NCBI GenBank assembly: GCA_021783175.1
Contig: JAJXUF010000013.1
Coordinates: 1-52,103 of the forward strand
Direction of reading: 5' to 3'
Source of the DNA: Pseudomonadota bacterium
GTDB lineage: Bacteria; Pseudomonadota; Gammaproteobacteria; Acidiferrobacterales; UBA6901
DNA length: 52,103 bases
In this document: positions 9,253 through 19,700 of the stretch, one piece after another
Position numbering within the stretch: position 1 is the first letter of the stretch
Layout: each line of letters begins with the position of its first letter
The notes under the pieces: model-generated
Database searches by the model: none
What the model was told of the DNA's origin: nothing
Seen by the model: only the letters and a program-made list of their open reading frames with translations
Position numbers and translations under genes: made by a program

Positions 9253-10632
9253 TTGACCGTCAGCGAATTTGTATCTGCCGATCCAACTCTAGTGCAGACC
9301 ATTAAACGCCATGTGAACGGTCTGAAACGCAGCGACGCCGGCAGCGGGCTCCTTCGGCTGCTGGAGCGCGGACTCAATCGTTGCGTGCCCGAAGGCGTCG
9401 GTATCGACTTGGCCGGTGCGACTTATCTCCATGCCCAGCTCGGCATCTTCGCATCAGACGATCACAATTTGCCGGCATTGCGCGTCAAGGCACGCGTGAT
9501 TCAGCAACACTTGGTTCCTTATTTGGTCACCGAAGTCACACCTTCGGCCGCGCCTAATCCATTCAAGCGCTATATCGATGTTATCAATGGAATCGGTGTC
9601 ACACCCGCGTCGCCACCTCTCGCGCCGGTGACTTATTCCCGCATTGACGAGCCGGCGGTACAAGCGCAATTACAGTCGAGTGAGGACGACGCTGCGGAAG
9701 CGCACGACGCGCTGGCTGAGACGGATTGTCCCGCTGAGGGGATTGTGGAAGTGGAAGATGGATTGGAAACAGTGCTGACTCGCGCGGAGGAGAGCGCCCA
9801 ACGCGAATCGCGCTATCAGGCTTTGCGAAAATCCGAGCTGGACGCGTGGCGCGCGATTTATGGAACGATCAAGGATTTTAAGAGCCTTAAACGGCTATGG
9901 ATCGGCAGCCTGGATGAATTGCTGCGCGAACGCATGGAGCTTGAACAGCAGCTCAGCCGTGCCTCGGACCATATCCGGTCGGTAGAGTCCAACTGCGACC
10001 GCCTGCGCACCGAGCTGCAGCAGGCACGCAAGGATCCGGGCAAGGCGCCGCGCCAGCCCGCCGCCCGCACCACGGCAAAGCGCGGCAAGCGTGCCGGCGG
10101 ACTTCCCAAGCGCGAAGTGTTTCTGCAGCAGCTTGAAGCGGAGGTGGAGCGCGCGCGCCGCCACGGCGGAACTCTGGCCATTGCCCTGATTGGTATCGAC
10201 GCATTGGACCAGCTTTGCGCACGCTACGGCAAGGACGCCGACAAGTATGTGCTCAACTGTTACACCGGCGAGATTCTGGCAAATTTCCGCACATATGATT
10301 TCGTCGGCAATTATGCGGCGGGCCAATTCGCCGTTCTATTTCCTGGCACTGATCGCGATGGTGCCTTGCGCGCGCTGGTAAAGGCGCAAAAACGGGCGTC
10401 GGAGACGCATTTGTGTCTCGCGGGCACGAGTTTTGCGCTGCCCGGTTTCTACAGCGGAATCAGCTTACACACTATCGGTGAAGATGCCGCAACGCTTATG
10501 GCGCGGGCGCGCGCCGCGTTTGAACAGGCACATACGGCGCTACCACCGCGCCTGATCGTTGCGGCACAGCGCCTGGCGCTGGTGCGGCCGGAGGCTCAGG
10601 CAGAGCCGAAGTCGGTGGACCAGCAATCCTAG
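9253..10632 (+). CDS. GGDEF-domain protein with unnamed N-terminal domain; signature AAGQF, I-site intact
   Basis: 459-residue soluble protein. The N-terminal helical domain ends in a block (LRVKARVIQQHLVPYL, about residues 77-92) shared with the proteins at 43495 and 44988. A charged helical stretch at about 188-260 looks like a coiled coil. A basic linker and a C-terminal GGDEF domain follow. The signature is AAGQF (355-359), with both metal-binding acids and the glycines lost, so it cannot be a normal diguanylate cyclase. The I-site RxxD is kept (RTYD, 346-349). TTG 9253 is chosen because AAGGA lies 7 nt upstream. The first PilZ gene follows about 80 nt downstream on the same strand. Confidence 0.88.
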   Translation: MTVSEFVSADPTLVQTIKRHVNGLKRSDAGSGLLRLLERGLNRCVPEGVGIDLAGATYLHAQLGIFASDDHNLPALRVKARVIQQHLVPYLVTEVTPSAAPNPFKRYIDVINGIGVTPASPPLAPVTYSRIDEPAVQAQLQSSEDDAAEAHDALAETDCPAEGIVEVEDGLETVLTRAEESAQRESRYQALRKSELDAWRAIYGTIKDFKSLKRLWIGSLDELLRERMELEQQLSRASDHIRSVESNCDRLRTELQQARKDPGKAPRQPAARTTAKRGKRAGGLPKREVFLQQLEAEVERARRHGGTLAIALIGIDALDQLCARYGKDADKYVLNCYTGEILANFRTYDFVGNYAAGQFAVLFPGTDRDGALRALVKAQKRASETHLCLAGTSFALPGFYSGISLHTIGEDAATLMARARAAFEQAHTALPPRLIVAAQRLALVRPEAQAEPKSVDQQS

Positions 10633-10711
10633 AAGTTGCCGCCAGTTTCAAACTGCGGGCAGCAGGAGTAGTATTCGAAGTGTACTTTTACGGTTGCGCT
10701 AAGGAGGATTG

Positions 10712-11050
10712 ATGCCTGCCGAGCGTCGAGATGCTCCGCGTATTCCGTACGTTCTAGAAGCCATGCTGCGCAATGGCGAGCGCAGCTTTCAGCCCTGCAA
10801 GACCCGCGACATCAGCCTTAATGGCGTGTTTGTGCTCACTCGCGACGGAATGCTGCGCCGCAGTGGAGCGGTCGAACTAGCCGTCAAAATGCCGCAATCA
10901 GGCTCGAACTCGATTCGACGGTTCCATGCCCAGGTTGTGCACGCCAGCGCGGAGGGCGTAGGTCTGTTGTTCGACCACGTCAATAACCAGGACTATGTAC
11001 CGCTTGTCAGGCTAGTGTTTGCCAAACGCAAGATGCCGGAGTCGCTGTAA
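10712..11050 (+). CDS. PilZ-domain c-di-GMP receptor protein
   Basis: Stand-alone PilZ domain, 112 residues. The c-di-GMP-binding RxxxR is at residues 6-10 (RDAPR) and the DxSxxG at 33-38 (DISLNG), so ligand binding is likely. The ATG at 10712 is used because AAGGAGG (10701-10707) lies 4 nt before it; an adjacent TTG at 10709 is too close to that site. It is a close paralogue of the PilZ protein at 15556. Its place directly after a GGDEF gene suggests a shared signalling role. Confidence 0.92.
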   Translation: MPAERRDAPRIPYVLEAMLRNGERSFQPCKTRDISLNGVFVLTRDGMLRRSGAVELAVKMPQSGSNSIRRFHAQVVHASAEGVGLLFDHVNNQDYVPLVRLVFAKRKMPESL

Positions 11051-11286
11051 CGTCAGCATCTGCCTGATGTCCGCCAAGCGCGCGTTCACTTCGTTACGTC
11101 GACCGTCCGCAGCCGCAAATAGCCCACTCGAAAACCGTTTTATGAACGAGGCACAATGGCGCTCGGCAAATTGGGCGCAATTGGCACGATTGAATCGCCG
11201 TGAATGGGTGCGCTACCTGGCTGCAAGCGATCAGACTGAACGTCCTGGCGCCAGCTGGCGCGGATTTTAGCGCCGAGAAGACAGCA

Positions 11287-12285
11287 ATGAGTGCAGATAC
11301 TTACAAGGCGATGTTGGTGGAGCAAAGTGCTGGCGGCTTTACTCGCCGTATCGCGGCTCGCGCGGTCGAAGACTTACCTCCCGGTGAAGTTCTCGTACGC
11401 GTCCGGTATTCATCGCTGAATTACAAAGATGCGCTCTCGGCGACCGGACACCCGGGCATCACCCGCCGCTATCCGCACACACCGGGCATCGACGCTGCCG
11501 GGACGGTGGTCGCCAGCTCCGTAGGGGTTATCGGCGTTGGTGATACGGTAATGATCAGCGGCTTCGATCTTGGCATGAACACGCCGGGCGGATTCGGTCA
11601 GTACATCCGGGTGCCCGCCGGGTGGATTCTGCCCGTGCCGCAGGGAATGACGCCGCGTGAATGCATGATTTACGGAACCGCCGGACTGACCGCCGCACTG
11701 TCGTTGCTGCGGCTTGAGGATCACGGCCTCAAGCCGCAAGACGGTGAGGTGCTGGTGACTGGCGCTAGCGGCGGTGTCGGCTGCATGGCGGTGGGTATTC
11801 TGGCACGCGCAGGGTACAGTGTCGTTGCCGCGTCCGGCAAAGACGAAGCAAAGGTCTTCCTCGAGAACCTCGGCGCATCGAGCGTCGTCAAGCGTGGCGA
11901 AGTCGATGACACGAGCCGTAAAGCCTTGCTCAAAGAGCGCTGGGCGGGGGTGATCGACTGTGTTGGAGGAAACATCCTGTCCAGCGCGATACGCGCCACG
12001 CGCTACGGGGGCGCAGTGACATGTTGTGGCCTTGTGGCTTCGGCGGAACTTGCCCTCACTGTCTATCCCTTCATACTCCGAGGTGTGAGTTTGATCGGCA
12101 TCGATTCCGCGGCCTGCCCGGCGCAAATGCGCACCTTGGCCTGGAGCAGGCTCGCCGGGCCGTGGCGTCTGCAGCGGCCGGAACGCATCATGCGTGAGGT
12201 GCGTCTTGAGGATCTGGATGCGGAAATAGATCGCATACTTGGTGGACGGCAGCTAGGGCGCGTGGTAGTCAACCTTGAAGACTAG
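11287..12285 (+). CDS. Acrylyl-CoA reductase / YhdH-family quinone oxidoreductase
   Basis: Zinc-free medium-chain dehydrogenase/reductase, 332 residues against 324 for E. coli AcuI (YhdH). It shows the family's SLNYKDALSATG block near residues 40-50, HTPGIDAAG, and the NADPH-binding TGASGGVG. AcuI-type enzymes reduce acryloyl-CoA to propionyl-CoA with NADPH, detoxifying a reactive intermediate. The start is ATG 11287, with GAGAAG 7 nt upstream; an earlier in-frame start at 11200 would add an unrelated leader. No operon partner is evident. The 236 nt upstream hold no gene I can support. Confidence 0.88.
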   Translation: MSADTYKAMLVEQSAGGFTRRIAARAVEDLPPGEVLVRVRYSSLNYKDALSATGHPGITRRYPHTPGIDAAGTVVASSVGVIGVGDTVMISGFDLGMNTPGGFGQYIRVPAGWILPVPQGMTPRECMIYGTAGLTAALSLLRLEDHGLKPQDGEVLVTGASGGVGCMAVGILARAGYSVVAASGKDEAKVFLENLGASSVVKRGEVDDTSRKALLKERWAGVIDCVGGNILSSAIRATRYGGAVTCCGLVASAELALTVYPFILRGVSLIGIDSAACPAQMRTLAWSRLAGPWRLQRPERIMREVRLEDLDAEIDRILGGRQLGRVVVNLED

Positions 12286-12384
12286 ACTCTTCAGCACGCG
12301 GTCCATTTTGCGGCTGAAACATTGCGACGCATGTCCGGAGCATTATGTATATTTGCCCGCAGCGTCATCGATAGGTGGCCAGTG

Positions 12385-12391
12385 AAGGAGG
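12385..12391 (+). promoter_or_regulatory. Ribosome binding site AAGGAGG setting a GTG start at 12397
   Basis: A full AAGGAGG lies 5 nt before GTG 12397 and decides the start of the following membrane-protein gene against longer in-frame options. Confidence 0.65.
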
Positions 12392-12396
12392 TCAAT

Positions 12397-12858
12397 GTGC
12401 GCAGATTGGTGGTCTACATCAATGTTTTCCTGTACCTGTGGACCGGTTATGCGCTGTTGCGCAGCGCCATCGACATTTTCACTGCATCGGACATTAATGC
12501 CCAACTGGCCGGGCCGCGCCCGTTATATGTTGGGCTGCGCATCTTCGCCGCCTTGTATACTGCGGTGTGTGCCGCGGGCCTGCTGCGTCGCCGTCCATGG
12601 AGTCGCAAAATGGCTGTTTGGTGGAATTTCGCCCTGGCGGTGATCATCGGCGGGCTTCCGGCAATTACCGCGACGTGGCTGGCGGTGCTGGATGGAGCAA
12701 GCGTGACAGCGGTGCTGCGCTCTCCTGCGGTCGTGATCACCATTCTGGCGGCAGTGCTATTTCTGGCGCTGGGTTTCGCGCTGCGCACTTCTGCGCTGCG
12801 CGCTTACTTCGCGCATGTTCCAGACAGCGAATTCAGCGAAGCAACGCCACACTCTTGA
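12397..12858 (+). CDS. Small four-helix membrane protein of unknown function
   Basis: 153 residues from GTG 12397. Four hydrophobic segments are visible at about residues 5-28, 45-65, 75-100 and 112-132, with basic residues (LLRRRPWSRK) after the second. I do not recognise the family. Its last 26 nt overlap the 3' end of modC on the other strand, so transcription from the two genes converges. No partner gene lies on the same strand. Confidence 0.65.
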   Translation: MRRLVVYINVFLYLWTGYALLRSAIDIFTASDINAQLAGPRPLYVGLRIFAALYTAVCAAGLLRRRPWSRKMAVWWNFALAVIIGGLPAITATWLAVLDGASVTAVLRSPAVVITILAAVLFLALGFALRTSALRAYFAHVPDSEFSEATPHS

Positions 12859-13909
12859 CCTGTGCATAGACCTGCAATCCGGGACGCAAACCCAGCGCGT
12901 GGACCGAGCGGCGGGTAATGCGTGCCAGCAGCAATGAGCCGGCGGCATCGAGCTTGATTGTCGACTGAGCCGGCCGGTCATCGGAAATTTCCACGATGCG
13001 CGCCGGAAAAATATTAAGAATGCTCGTGTTGTGATGCTGTTCCAGGCTCAGGCTCACGTCGCGCGCAATGATGCGCACGCGTACCGCCGTTCCAGCGGGC
13101 AAGTGTTCTTCCGGAACTGACAGTTGACCGCCGGAAAATTCCAGCTGAGCAAGATGAAATTCCCTATCGTGAGCCTTCACCACCGCCTCCAGCACCGTCG
13201 CGGCCTCGTCACTGTGTGCGAGCGGGAGGTCCAGACGGGTCAGCATGTCGATTGCCCTTCCTGCGCCCGCTACACGTCCTGCCTGCAGGTACAGTACGTG
13301 ATCGGCGAGGCGCGCGACTTCGTCGATCGCGTGGCTCACATATAAAATGGGGATAGATAACTGCTCATGCAATTGTTCCAGATACGGCAGGATTTCGGCG
13401 CGCGCGACGGCATCAAGTGCTGCCAGCGGCTCATCCATGAGCAGCATGACCGGATTGGTCAGCAGCGCGCGCGCCATTGCAACGCGGCTGCACTCACCTC
13501 CCGATAGGCCGGATACGCGGCGATCGAGAAGTCTCGCAATACCGGCGGATTCGACGACTTTGTCGAAATCGAACCGCGCTTGTGTCTGGCGCGTACGCCG
13601 TAATCCGTACTGCAGATTTCCGCGTACGCTTAGGTGAGCGAAAAGCCGTGCATCCTGGAAGACAAAGCCAATTCGCCGCCGATGTGGCGCAATGAACACG
13701 CCTGCATTACTGTCCTGCCAGACCTCATCGCTCACCTGCAGCATTCCAAGGGCGTTCGGTTCCAGGCCGGCTATGCAGCGCAGCAATGTCGATTTGCCGG
13801 AACCCGAGGGACCAAATACGCCGGTTATGCCGCGCGCCGGTGCGTGAAAGGCGACGTCAAAGGCAAAGTCGCCGCGCTGCAGGGCGAATTTCGCATCGAT
13901 GCCATTCAT
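12833..13909 (-). CDS. modC: Molybdate ABC transporter ATP-binding protein ModC
   Basis: ATPase of the molybdate importer, 358 residues. Walker [10 protein letters not shown] (33-41), a Q-loop (FVFQDARLF), signature [15 protein letters not shown], Walker B ([13 protein letters not shown]) and the switch His (YVSHAIDE) are all visible. The C-terminal part matches the Mop/TOBE molybdate-binding domain typical of ModC. The start ATG overlaps the modB stop by 4 nt. The signature has CSR where many ABC proteins have QQR or RQR. Confidence 0.95.
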   Translation of the reverse strand: MNGIDAKFALQRGDFAFDVAFHAPARGITGVFGPSGSGKSTLLRCIAGLEPNALGMLQVSDEVWQDSNAGVFIAPHRRRIGFVFQDARLFAHLSVRGNLQYGLRRTRQTQARFDFDKVVESAGIARLLDRRVSGLSGGECSRVAMARALLTNPVMLLMDEPLAALDAVARAEILPYLEQLHEQLSIPILYVSHAIDEVARLADHVLYLQAGRVAGAGRAIDMLTRLDLPLAHSDEAATVLEAVVKAHDREFHLAQLEFSGGQLSVPEEHLPAGTAVRVRIIARDVSLSLEQHHNTSILNIFPARIVEISDDRPAQSTIKLDAAGSLLLARITRRSVHALGLRPGLQVYAQVKSVALLR

Positions 13910-14589
13910 AGGCCGCGCGCCTGCAGGCGTCGATTCGTCATGTACGCGACAAACATCACAAGAAAGGAGAACAAAAGCAGCACGGCGGACAAGACGTGCG
14001 CCTGACCGTACTCGAGCGCCTCCACGTGGTCATAGATTGCGATCGACAGCACCTCGGTCTTGCCGGGAATATTGCCGCCGATCATCAGCACCACCCCGAA
14101 TTCACCGACCGTATGCGCAAAGCCGAGAATTATCGAGGTCAGCAAACCGCGCCGCGCGAGGGGCAGGGCTACCGTGAAGAAACGGTCCAGTGGGCCCGCG
14201 CGCAAGGTGGCGGCTGCCTCGAGCACGTGGTCTCCGACTGCCTCAAACGCGTTTTGCAGCGGTTGCACCACGAATGGCATTGAATACAGCACTGATCCGA
14301 TGACGAGACCGGTAAAACTGAATGCGAGTGAAATGCCGCTGACAGCGTGCACCGCCGCGCCGATCGGGCCGTTGGGAGACAGAGCCAGCAGGATATAGAA
14401 CCCGAGCACGGTTGGCGGGAGTACCAGCGGCAAAGCGACCACCGACTCGATCGGGATCTTGAGCGGCGAACGCGTGCGCGCAAGCCACCAGGCGAGTGGA
14501 GTTCCGATCACCAGTAGAATAACCGTAGTGACTACGGCCAGGCGCAAGGTGAGCCAGATTGCCTGGGAGTCGAGCGCCAGAGCGCTCAT
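13906..14589 (-). CDS. modB: Molybdate ABC transporter permease ModB
   Basis: Inner-membrane permease of about 227 residues with five or so hydrophobic helices and the ATPase-docking loop ([20 protein letters not shown]) typical of binding-protein-dependent transporters. [14 protein letters not shown] near the C-terminus is characteristic of ModB. Two ATGs are possible: 14595 and 14589. GGGGG at 14598-14602 lies 8 nt from the second but only 2 nt from the first, so 14589 is preferred. It follows modA by about 60 nt and overlaps modC by 4 nt, giving an operon modA-modB-modC. Confidence 0.94.
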   Translation of the reverse strand: MSALALDSQAIWLTLRLAVVTTVILLVIGTPLAWWLARTRSPLKIPIESVVALPLVLPPTVLGFYILLALSPNGPIGAAVHAVSGISLAFSFTGLVIGSVLYSMPFVVQPLQNAFEAVGDHVLEAAATLRAGPLDRFFTVALPLARRGLLTSIILGFAHTVGEFGVVLMIGGNIPGKTEVLSIAIYDHVEALEYGQAHVLSAVLLLFSFLVMFVAYMTNRRLQARGL

Positions 14590-14652
14590 GCGCATGTCCC
14601 CCGGGGTCGCTGCAATGCCGGACCCATGGTTGTGCCAGGTAGTGTCGGTTTC

Positions 14653-15444
14653 CTAATCGGTGCCATAGCCAAAGTGATGCATCACTGCCATTGCTGCCGG
14701 ACTGCGCAAATATTTGAGAAAGGCGCGCGCCGCGGAATTGTCCTTTGCCCGTTTGAGAAGGACCGCCTGCTGATCAATGGGCGGATAGAGGTCAGAGGGT
14801 ACGATCCAGTACGATCCGCCAGTGGGCCTGTACGGGTCTTGTACCTGCGCCAGCGCCACAAAGGCCAGTTCTGCATTGCCGCTGTCGGCGAACTGAAAAG
14901 TCTGTCCGATGTCTTCTCCCTCGACGATGCGCGCCTTTACCGATTGCCACAAACCGAGGTGTTGCAGGGCAGCGCGTGCCGCAGCGCCATAAGGTGCAGT
15001 TTTCGGGTTGGCGATGGCAAGATGCCGAAAATCTCCGCTTCCCAGCACCGCGCCTTGCTTGTCCACCAGGGTAGGGGAGTGGCTCCACAACACCAGCTTG
15101 CCGCGTGCATAGGTGAAGCGGCTATCGGCGAAAGCCATGCCTTGTGCAACCAGCAGCCGCGGCGTAGCGGAGTCGGCCGAGAGCATTATGTCGTAAGGCG
15201 CGCCGGCACGAATCTGGGCATAGAGCTTTCCCGTCGACCCGCTACTTATCACCACTCGGGTGCCGCCGTGGCGCGCGAAGTCTTTCGCCAGTTCGGAGAG
15301 AGTCTGCGTGAAATTGGCCGCAACCGCGACATTGATGACCCGGTCTGGTGCACCGCTCTGGGCCGCGGCCGGCAACATTTGACCCCAGGCGAGAAGGCCT
15401 GCAGCAAAAGCAATAATGTGCACAAGGCGATCGCGAATCAGCAT
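14653..15444 (-). CDS. modA: Molybdate-binding periplasmic protein ModA
   Basis: Substrate-binding protein of about 263 residues. An N-terminal hydrophobic segment ending in PAAAQ looks like a signal peptide. The mature start (VAVAANFTQTLSELA), SGSTGKLYAQIRAGAPYDIMLSAD and the later NPKTAPYG block are typical of ModA-family oxyanion binders. ATG 15444 is chosen; an in-frame start at 15504 would put 20 extra residues before the signal peptide. A perfect 8-bp inverted repeat sits directly upstream of this ATG, over the ribosome-binding region. Confidence 0.93.
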   Translation of the reverse strand: MLIRDRLVHIIAFAAGLLAWGQMLPAAAQSGAPDRVINVAVAANFTQTLSELAKDFARHGGTRVVISSGSTGKLYAQIRAGAPYDIMLSADSATPRLLVAQGMAFADSRFTYARGKLVLWSHSPTLVDKQGAVLGSGDFRHLAIANPKTAPYGAAARAALQHLGLWQSVKARIVEGEDIGQTFQFADSGNAELAFVALAQVQDPYRPTGGSYWIVPSDLYPPIDQQAVLLKRAKDNSAARAFLKYLRSPAAMAVMHHFGYGTD

Positions 15445-15450
15445 TGGAGG

Positions 15451-15468
15451 TTTGTCTCCAGAGACAAA
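15451..15468. promoter_or_regulatory. 18-bp palindrome upstream of modA, possible operator
   Basis: TTTGTCTC (15451-15458), two spacer bases, GAGACAAA (15461-15468): a perfect 8-bp inverted repeat that starts 7 nt before the modA ATG and covers its likely ribosome-binding site. It does not resemble the ModE consensus as I know it. It could be a dimer-binding operator or a small hairpin that hides the ribosome-binding site. Confidence 0.45.
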
Positions 15469-15555
15469 GAATATTGGCAGGACCGTAATGTAATTCAAAA
15501 GCAACGTGCCTCGCTATAGAATGGCTTAGCCTGGGCCAGTCCGCGGAGGTTGTTT

Positions 15556-15891
15556 TTGAAATCAGAACGCCGTGACACACCGCGAATCAGCATAGCTCTT
15601 GAGGCCATGTTGAATCATGGCAACAGCGGATTCCGGCGCTGCCAGACCCGCGACATCAGTCTCGACGGCGCGTTTCTGGAAACCGGCGAGACGCAGTTTG
15701 GACCCAACGCCTTGGTTGATTTGGCGCTGCAACTCCCAGGCCCCGAACGCAAGCAAACTCACCGCTTCCGTGGGCAAATTATCCGCAGCACCGCACATGG
15801 TGTCGCCCTGGTATTCGATCCGGTCAGCACGGACGGATACGCGGCACTGCTCGATCTTGTTTACGCGCGCCAGCCAAGGAGTTCGTGGTAG
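15556..15891 (+). CDS. PilZ-domain c-di-GMP receptor protein (second copy)
   Basis: Stand-alone PilZ domain, 111 residues, paralogous to the protein at 10712. RxxxR is at 6-10 (RDTPR) and DxSxxG at 33-38 (DISLDG), at exactly the same residue numbers, with a shared C-x-TRDISL-x-G block. TTG 15556 is chosen because GGAGG (15545-15549) lies 6 nt before it. It is divergent from modA and converges with the LON-domain gene. Both binding motifs are intact. Confidence 0.9.
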   Translation: MKSERRDTPRISIALEAMLNHGNSGFRRCQTRDISLDGAFLETGETQFGPNALVDLALQLPGPERKQTHRFRGQIIRSTAHGVALVFDPVSTDGYAALLDLVYARQPRSSW

Positions 15892-15901
15892 ACCAGGCGG
15901 A

Positions 15902-16526
15902 TCAGGTGCGCGCTTTGGCCATGTCTTCCAAGGACACTTTTATCGCAGCCAGCCGGCGCAATGGGTCTTGTTCCTCCAGGAGTGTTTGTTTGACGCCGTT
16001 GGCGAAAGGAAGCAGTTGTGCCAGACGCATGCCGACCCAGTCGGCGTCTTCGAATCGGTGCGGTTCGCTGCACGCCTCACCGCCATAATCCCGTACTAGT
16101 TGCCTAGCGATCGTCGCCAGAGGTTGGAATTCGCTGGGAAACGTCATTGCGATTTCGCCGTCCCATGGACTCACGTCTGCCATGTTGAGCCTGCCGCAAA
16201 GGTGAAGCGCGCGAATCTCGAACCGCCGGCCGCCGCCGACCAGAATTTCCAGCACTCCGCTCTGTCTCATTTCCCAGCGTTCGATGCGCGCCAGCGTGCC
16301 AACGGTGACTGGCTCGGCCACCTCACCCACCTCTTGGCCACGACGGATCAAGCAGATGCCAAAGGGACTGTTGTTCCTCAGGCTCGCGGAGACCATGTCC
16401 ATATAGCGGGTTTCGAACACGCGCAATGGCAGGCGTTGACCGGGGAAAAGCACGCTGTGCAACAGAAACAGGGGAAGTCGCTCGATTTGGTCCACGGTGA
16501 CCCCTGAACGGCGAGGGAGAGACATA
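15902..16526 (-). CDS. LON peptidase substrate-binding-domain protein
   Basis: About 207 residues that match the N-terminal domain of Lon protease without ATPase or protease domains. The start of the domain (LPLFLLHSVLFPGQRLPLRVFE) and the following RYMDMV are characteristic. Such stand-alone proteins are widespread and of uncertain role. ATG 16526 is preferred because GGAGG (16536-16540) lies 9 nt upstream; a longer in-frame start would put that site inside the gene. The gene faces away from the beta-oxidation cluster. Confidence 0.88.
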
Positions 16527-16767
16527 TACTTTAACCTCCGGTTCAATCACCTTGCCAGCACGCTTGCGGGTTTTGGTGGTGACCATTTTTTGGCAAAGAG
16601 CCGACCGGGCGGGTAAGATTCTCCCGCGTTACGAGAATAGGCGTAGACATGCACGCGGCGTGTAGTAGCCGCCGCGCATGTAGCGGCAACGGTAAATTGC
16701 CGGACCGGTGTGCGGGAAGTCGCCGGCCGTTTTGCTATAACGATGCTGTTAGGGAAGAATAAAAACC

Positions 16768-19700
16768 ATGCCTTCCTCGCCAGAAGTGCTGATTGTTGGC
16801 GCCGGTCCCGCAGGGATTGCGGCCGCAATGCGTTTAGCGCGCGCCGGTGTGTCGGTTCTGCTGCTGGAAGGTGCAGAATACGCCGGTGCAGAAAACTGGT
16901 CCGGCGGAGTGTTTCACGCTGACGACTTGCTGCGCGAAGATGTGCTGGGTCGAAAACTCTGGAAGCAGGCGCCGAAGGAACGACGCGTCGTCGCGCGTAG
17001 CCTGTTCCTGCACGATGGTGTCAATGCCGCCGGATTCGAGGCGCGCGCGCATGCCGGAAATGATTACGGCGAGGCCTGGACAGTTCTTCGACCCAAGATC
17101 GACCGCTGGCTTGCAAGCCGCGCCATAGACTTTGGCGTCACGCTGCTAACGGCGACGACAGTAACCGGCTTGCGTTATGCCGGCAAGCGCGTTGTCGGAG
17201 TCAACACTGATCGCGGACCGGTCGAAGCTGCCGTGGTTTTTCTTGCCGAAGGTGACGCCGCCGGTTTGCTGGCACGTGAAGACCTGGAACGCAGCGCCCG
17301 CCCGCACTATGCCCAGGGCATCAAGGCCGTGTTCCGGCTTGCACCGCGGGAAATTGAACGCCGCTTCGGCGTTGCCCCGGATGAGGGTGTCGCGCAGGAG
17401 TGGTTGCTGCGCAACGGCCAGTTAAGCGGCCGGCGCGTGGCGCTAAATGCGACTGCCTTCCTGTACACCAATCGTGAAACGCTTTCCCTGGGGCTAGTCT
17501 TGCCGCTCGACCGGCTTGCACGGGCCAGTGTTGCCGATCACGCCCATCTTTTCAGGCGTGTGTGCCAGATTCCAGCCATCGCTACCTATATAAAGGACGC
17601 GCAACAAGTTGGCTACGGCGCCAAAGTGATTCGCTCCGGCGGAGTGGATGAGACCCCGGAGTGGGTAATGGACGGCCTTGCAGTAGGGGGCGGCGGGCTA
17701 GGACTTGGTCAGGAAGTGCCCTATCCGAATTTCATGGCGCCCGCGATAACCAGTGCGCTAGTTTTCGCTGATGCTGTACTGCGCATTCGCGCCAGCGGAG
17801 CGGACTATACGCGCGAACGACTGGAGGGCGAGTATGCCGCGCCACTGCGCAAAACCACGGATTTCCGCAACGCCCAGCTCATTCGCCGCTGGCCGCAGGC
17901 GATTCATGGCGGCCCGATGCTGTTTGATCACCTGCCGGCATTGCTCGGGCAGATAGTCGACACCGCGCACCTGCCACGAGCGCAGGCGCGTGCGCAAAGG
18001 CAGCGCGCCCTGGCGATGCAAGTTGGACAGTTGCGGCGGGATGCGGCACAGGCTTTACGCATGGCGCGCGGCTTGGGGCCGCGCAGTCCAAAGCAGACTG
18101 CGGATCCGCTGCAAGTGCGTTTCTTGATGGTCCCCGCAGGCCAAGCAATGCGGGAAGTGGCGACGCAAGACGATGCGCTGTTGCGCGTTGCGGCATGCGC
18201 CATCGGACATTTTTACGGACGGCGCCTGGCGGCTTTCGACGATCGCGTGGCCATGGTCTGGCGCTGCATGCGGGGTTTGCCTTTGGCTTTGCCGCGCCTT
18301 GCGCTTCTTGGTTTGGACGGGTTTTGGGGCGGCGCCCTTCTTCTCGGCGATCTTATAGCGTTCAAGATCGGGCGTTTGTCGTTCGCCAAGCTGTTGCAGC
18401 GCCCGTATCATCGCTACGCGGAAACAACGCGCCGCCAGATCGACTGGGCCGCGGCGCATGGCGCCGCCGCGTCGCCGACATCATGGATCGCTTCTCTGGA
18501 TCGCGCGCAGCCGGATGTGCGTCACATCACTGTGGCGTTGGGTCTCGGCGCCGGTGCGCGCGAGTTGCGCAGCGTGTGCCCGGCGGAGGTTTACAGTCTT
18601 GCGGGCAAGCTCGGCGGTGTGGCGAGCCAGTACGAGAACTGCATCAAGTGCGAGTCATGCCGGGTGACAGTCCCCGGGGTCGACTGGAATCGCAACAGTT
18701 CGCATCGGCTTGCCTACCGAGTACCGGATGACGGGCGCGAGGGGTTTGATTCCGCAGTAGTGACGACACTGGCACTTGCGCCGGCAAGGCCGCTGCATCT
18801 CCCCGAAGGCGAACGCGTTTCCTGGCAAGAGCTCTCGCGCTCGCTCAAAGACCGGCCAGCCATGGTCGGTGAGGAATGGCCGCGTGCCTGGGAGAAACTT
18901 CTGGCCAATATGCAGGTCAGCGACGTGTCCCGTCCGACTCATTTGCGCGTCAGCAATTGGCTTAAGCGCCGCGCCTACGGATGGATGGAAACCGAAATAC
19001 GTGCATTGCTGGAGCAGGCACAGAGCGCGCTGCCGGATGAGGAAGGCACGCTCGACGGCGCTGTTTATGCCCGGCTGCGGCGGGAGCGCGCATGGCAACA
19101 GCTCAGACTCGATTTTCCCGATGACAAACTCAAGGCGCTCGCCACGGTAAGCTGGAGCGACGCTGACAGAAATGCGTTGCTGCGCTGGATCGCCGCTGCG
19201 CGTCCGGTCGCCGCTAGCGCTGTGGAATGGCTGGCCGGCTGGTCGCCTGCACTCGCCTGGATCGCGGCCTGCCACTATATCGCCGAAAGCTACTGTGGTC
19301 GCGCAATCGATGTTGCCCTGGCGGCAGCGGCATGGCGCGAGGAAGACGGATTCTCCAGCTGGCTGCCGGCGGCGGCGCAACAGCTTATCGATGGGCGTGG
19401 CAATGAGGTGACAGCGGGCGCTGTAGTGGCACACGGTGCTGGAGCGGACGCCGCACAGCCGGTGCGCATAAAAGTCGATGACAGTCTCGGAGGTTTTGGC
19501 GCAACGGCGGAAATGGCGCAACTAAGCGTTGCGTTGGCGCTTGGCCAGGCAGCTGCTTTGCGGCGGCGCGCCGTGGAATACGCCGCTAACCGCATTCAGT
19601 TTCGAGGCGAGCTGCAGGACAGCGAAGGCCGTGACAGCATCGCCAAGTTCGGTGCCGTTAAGCACATGCTAGCCGGCATCGAGTACGCAAATGCGATACT

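Noticed and set aside
15511..15518. TCGCTATA, similar to one half of the ModE operator, near modA
   Set aside because: The second half-site is missing at the expected distance, so this is not a supportable ModE site.
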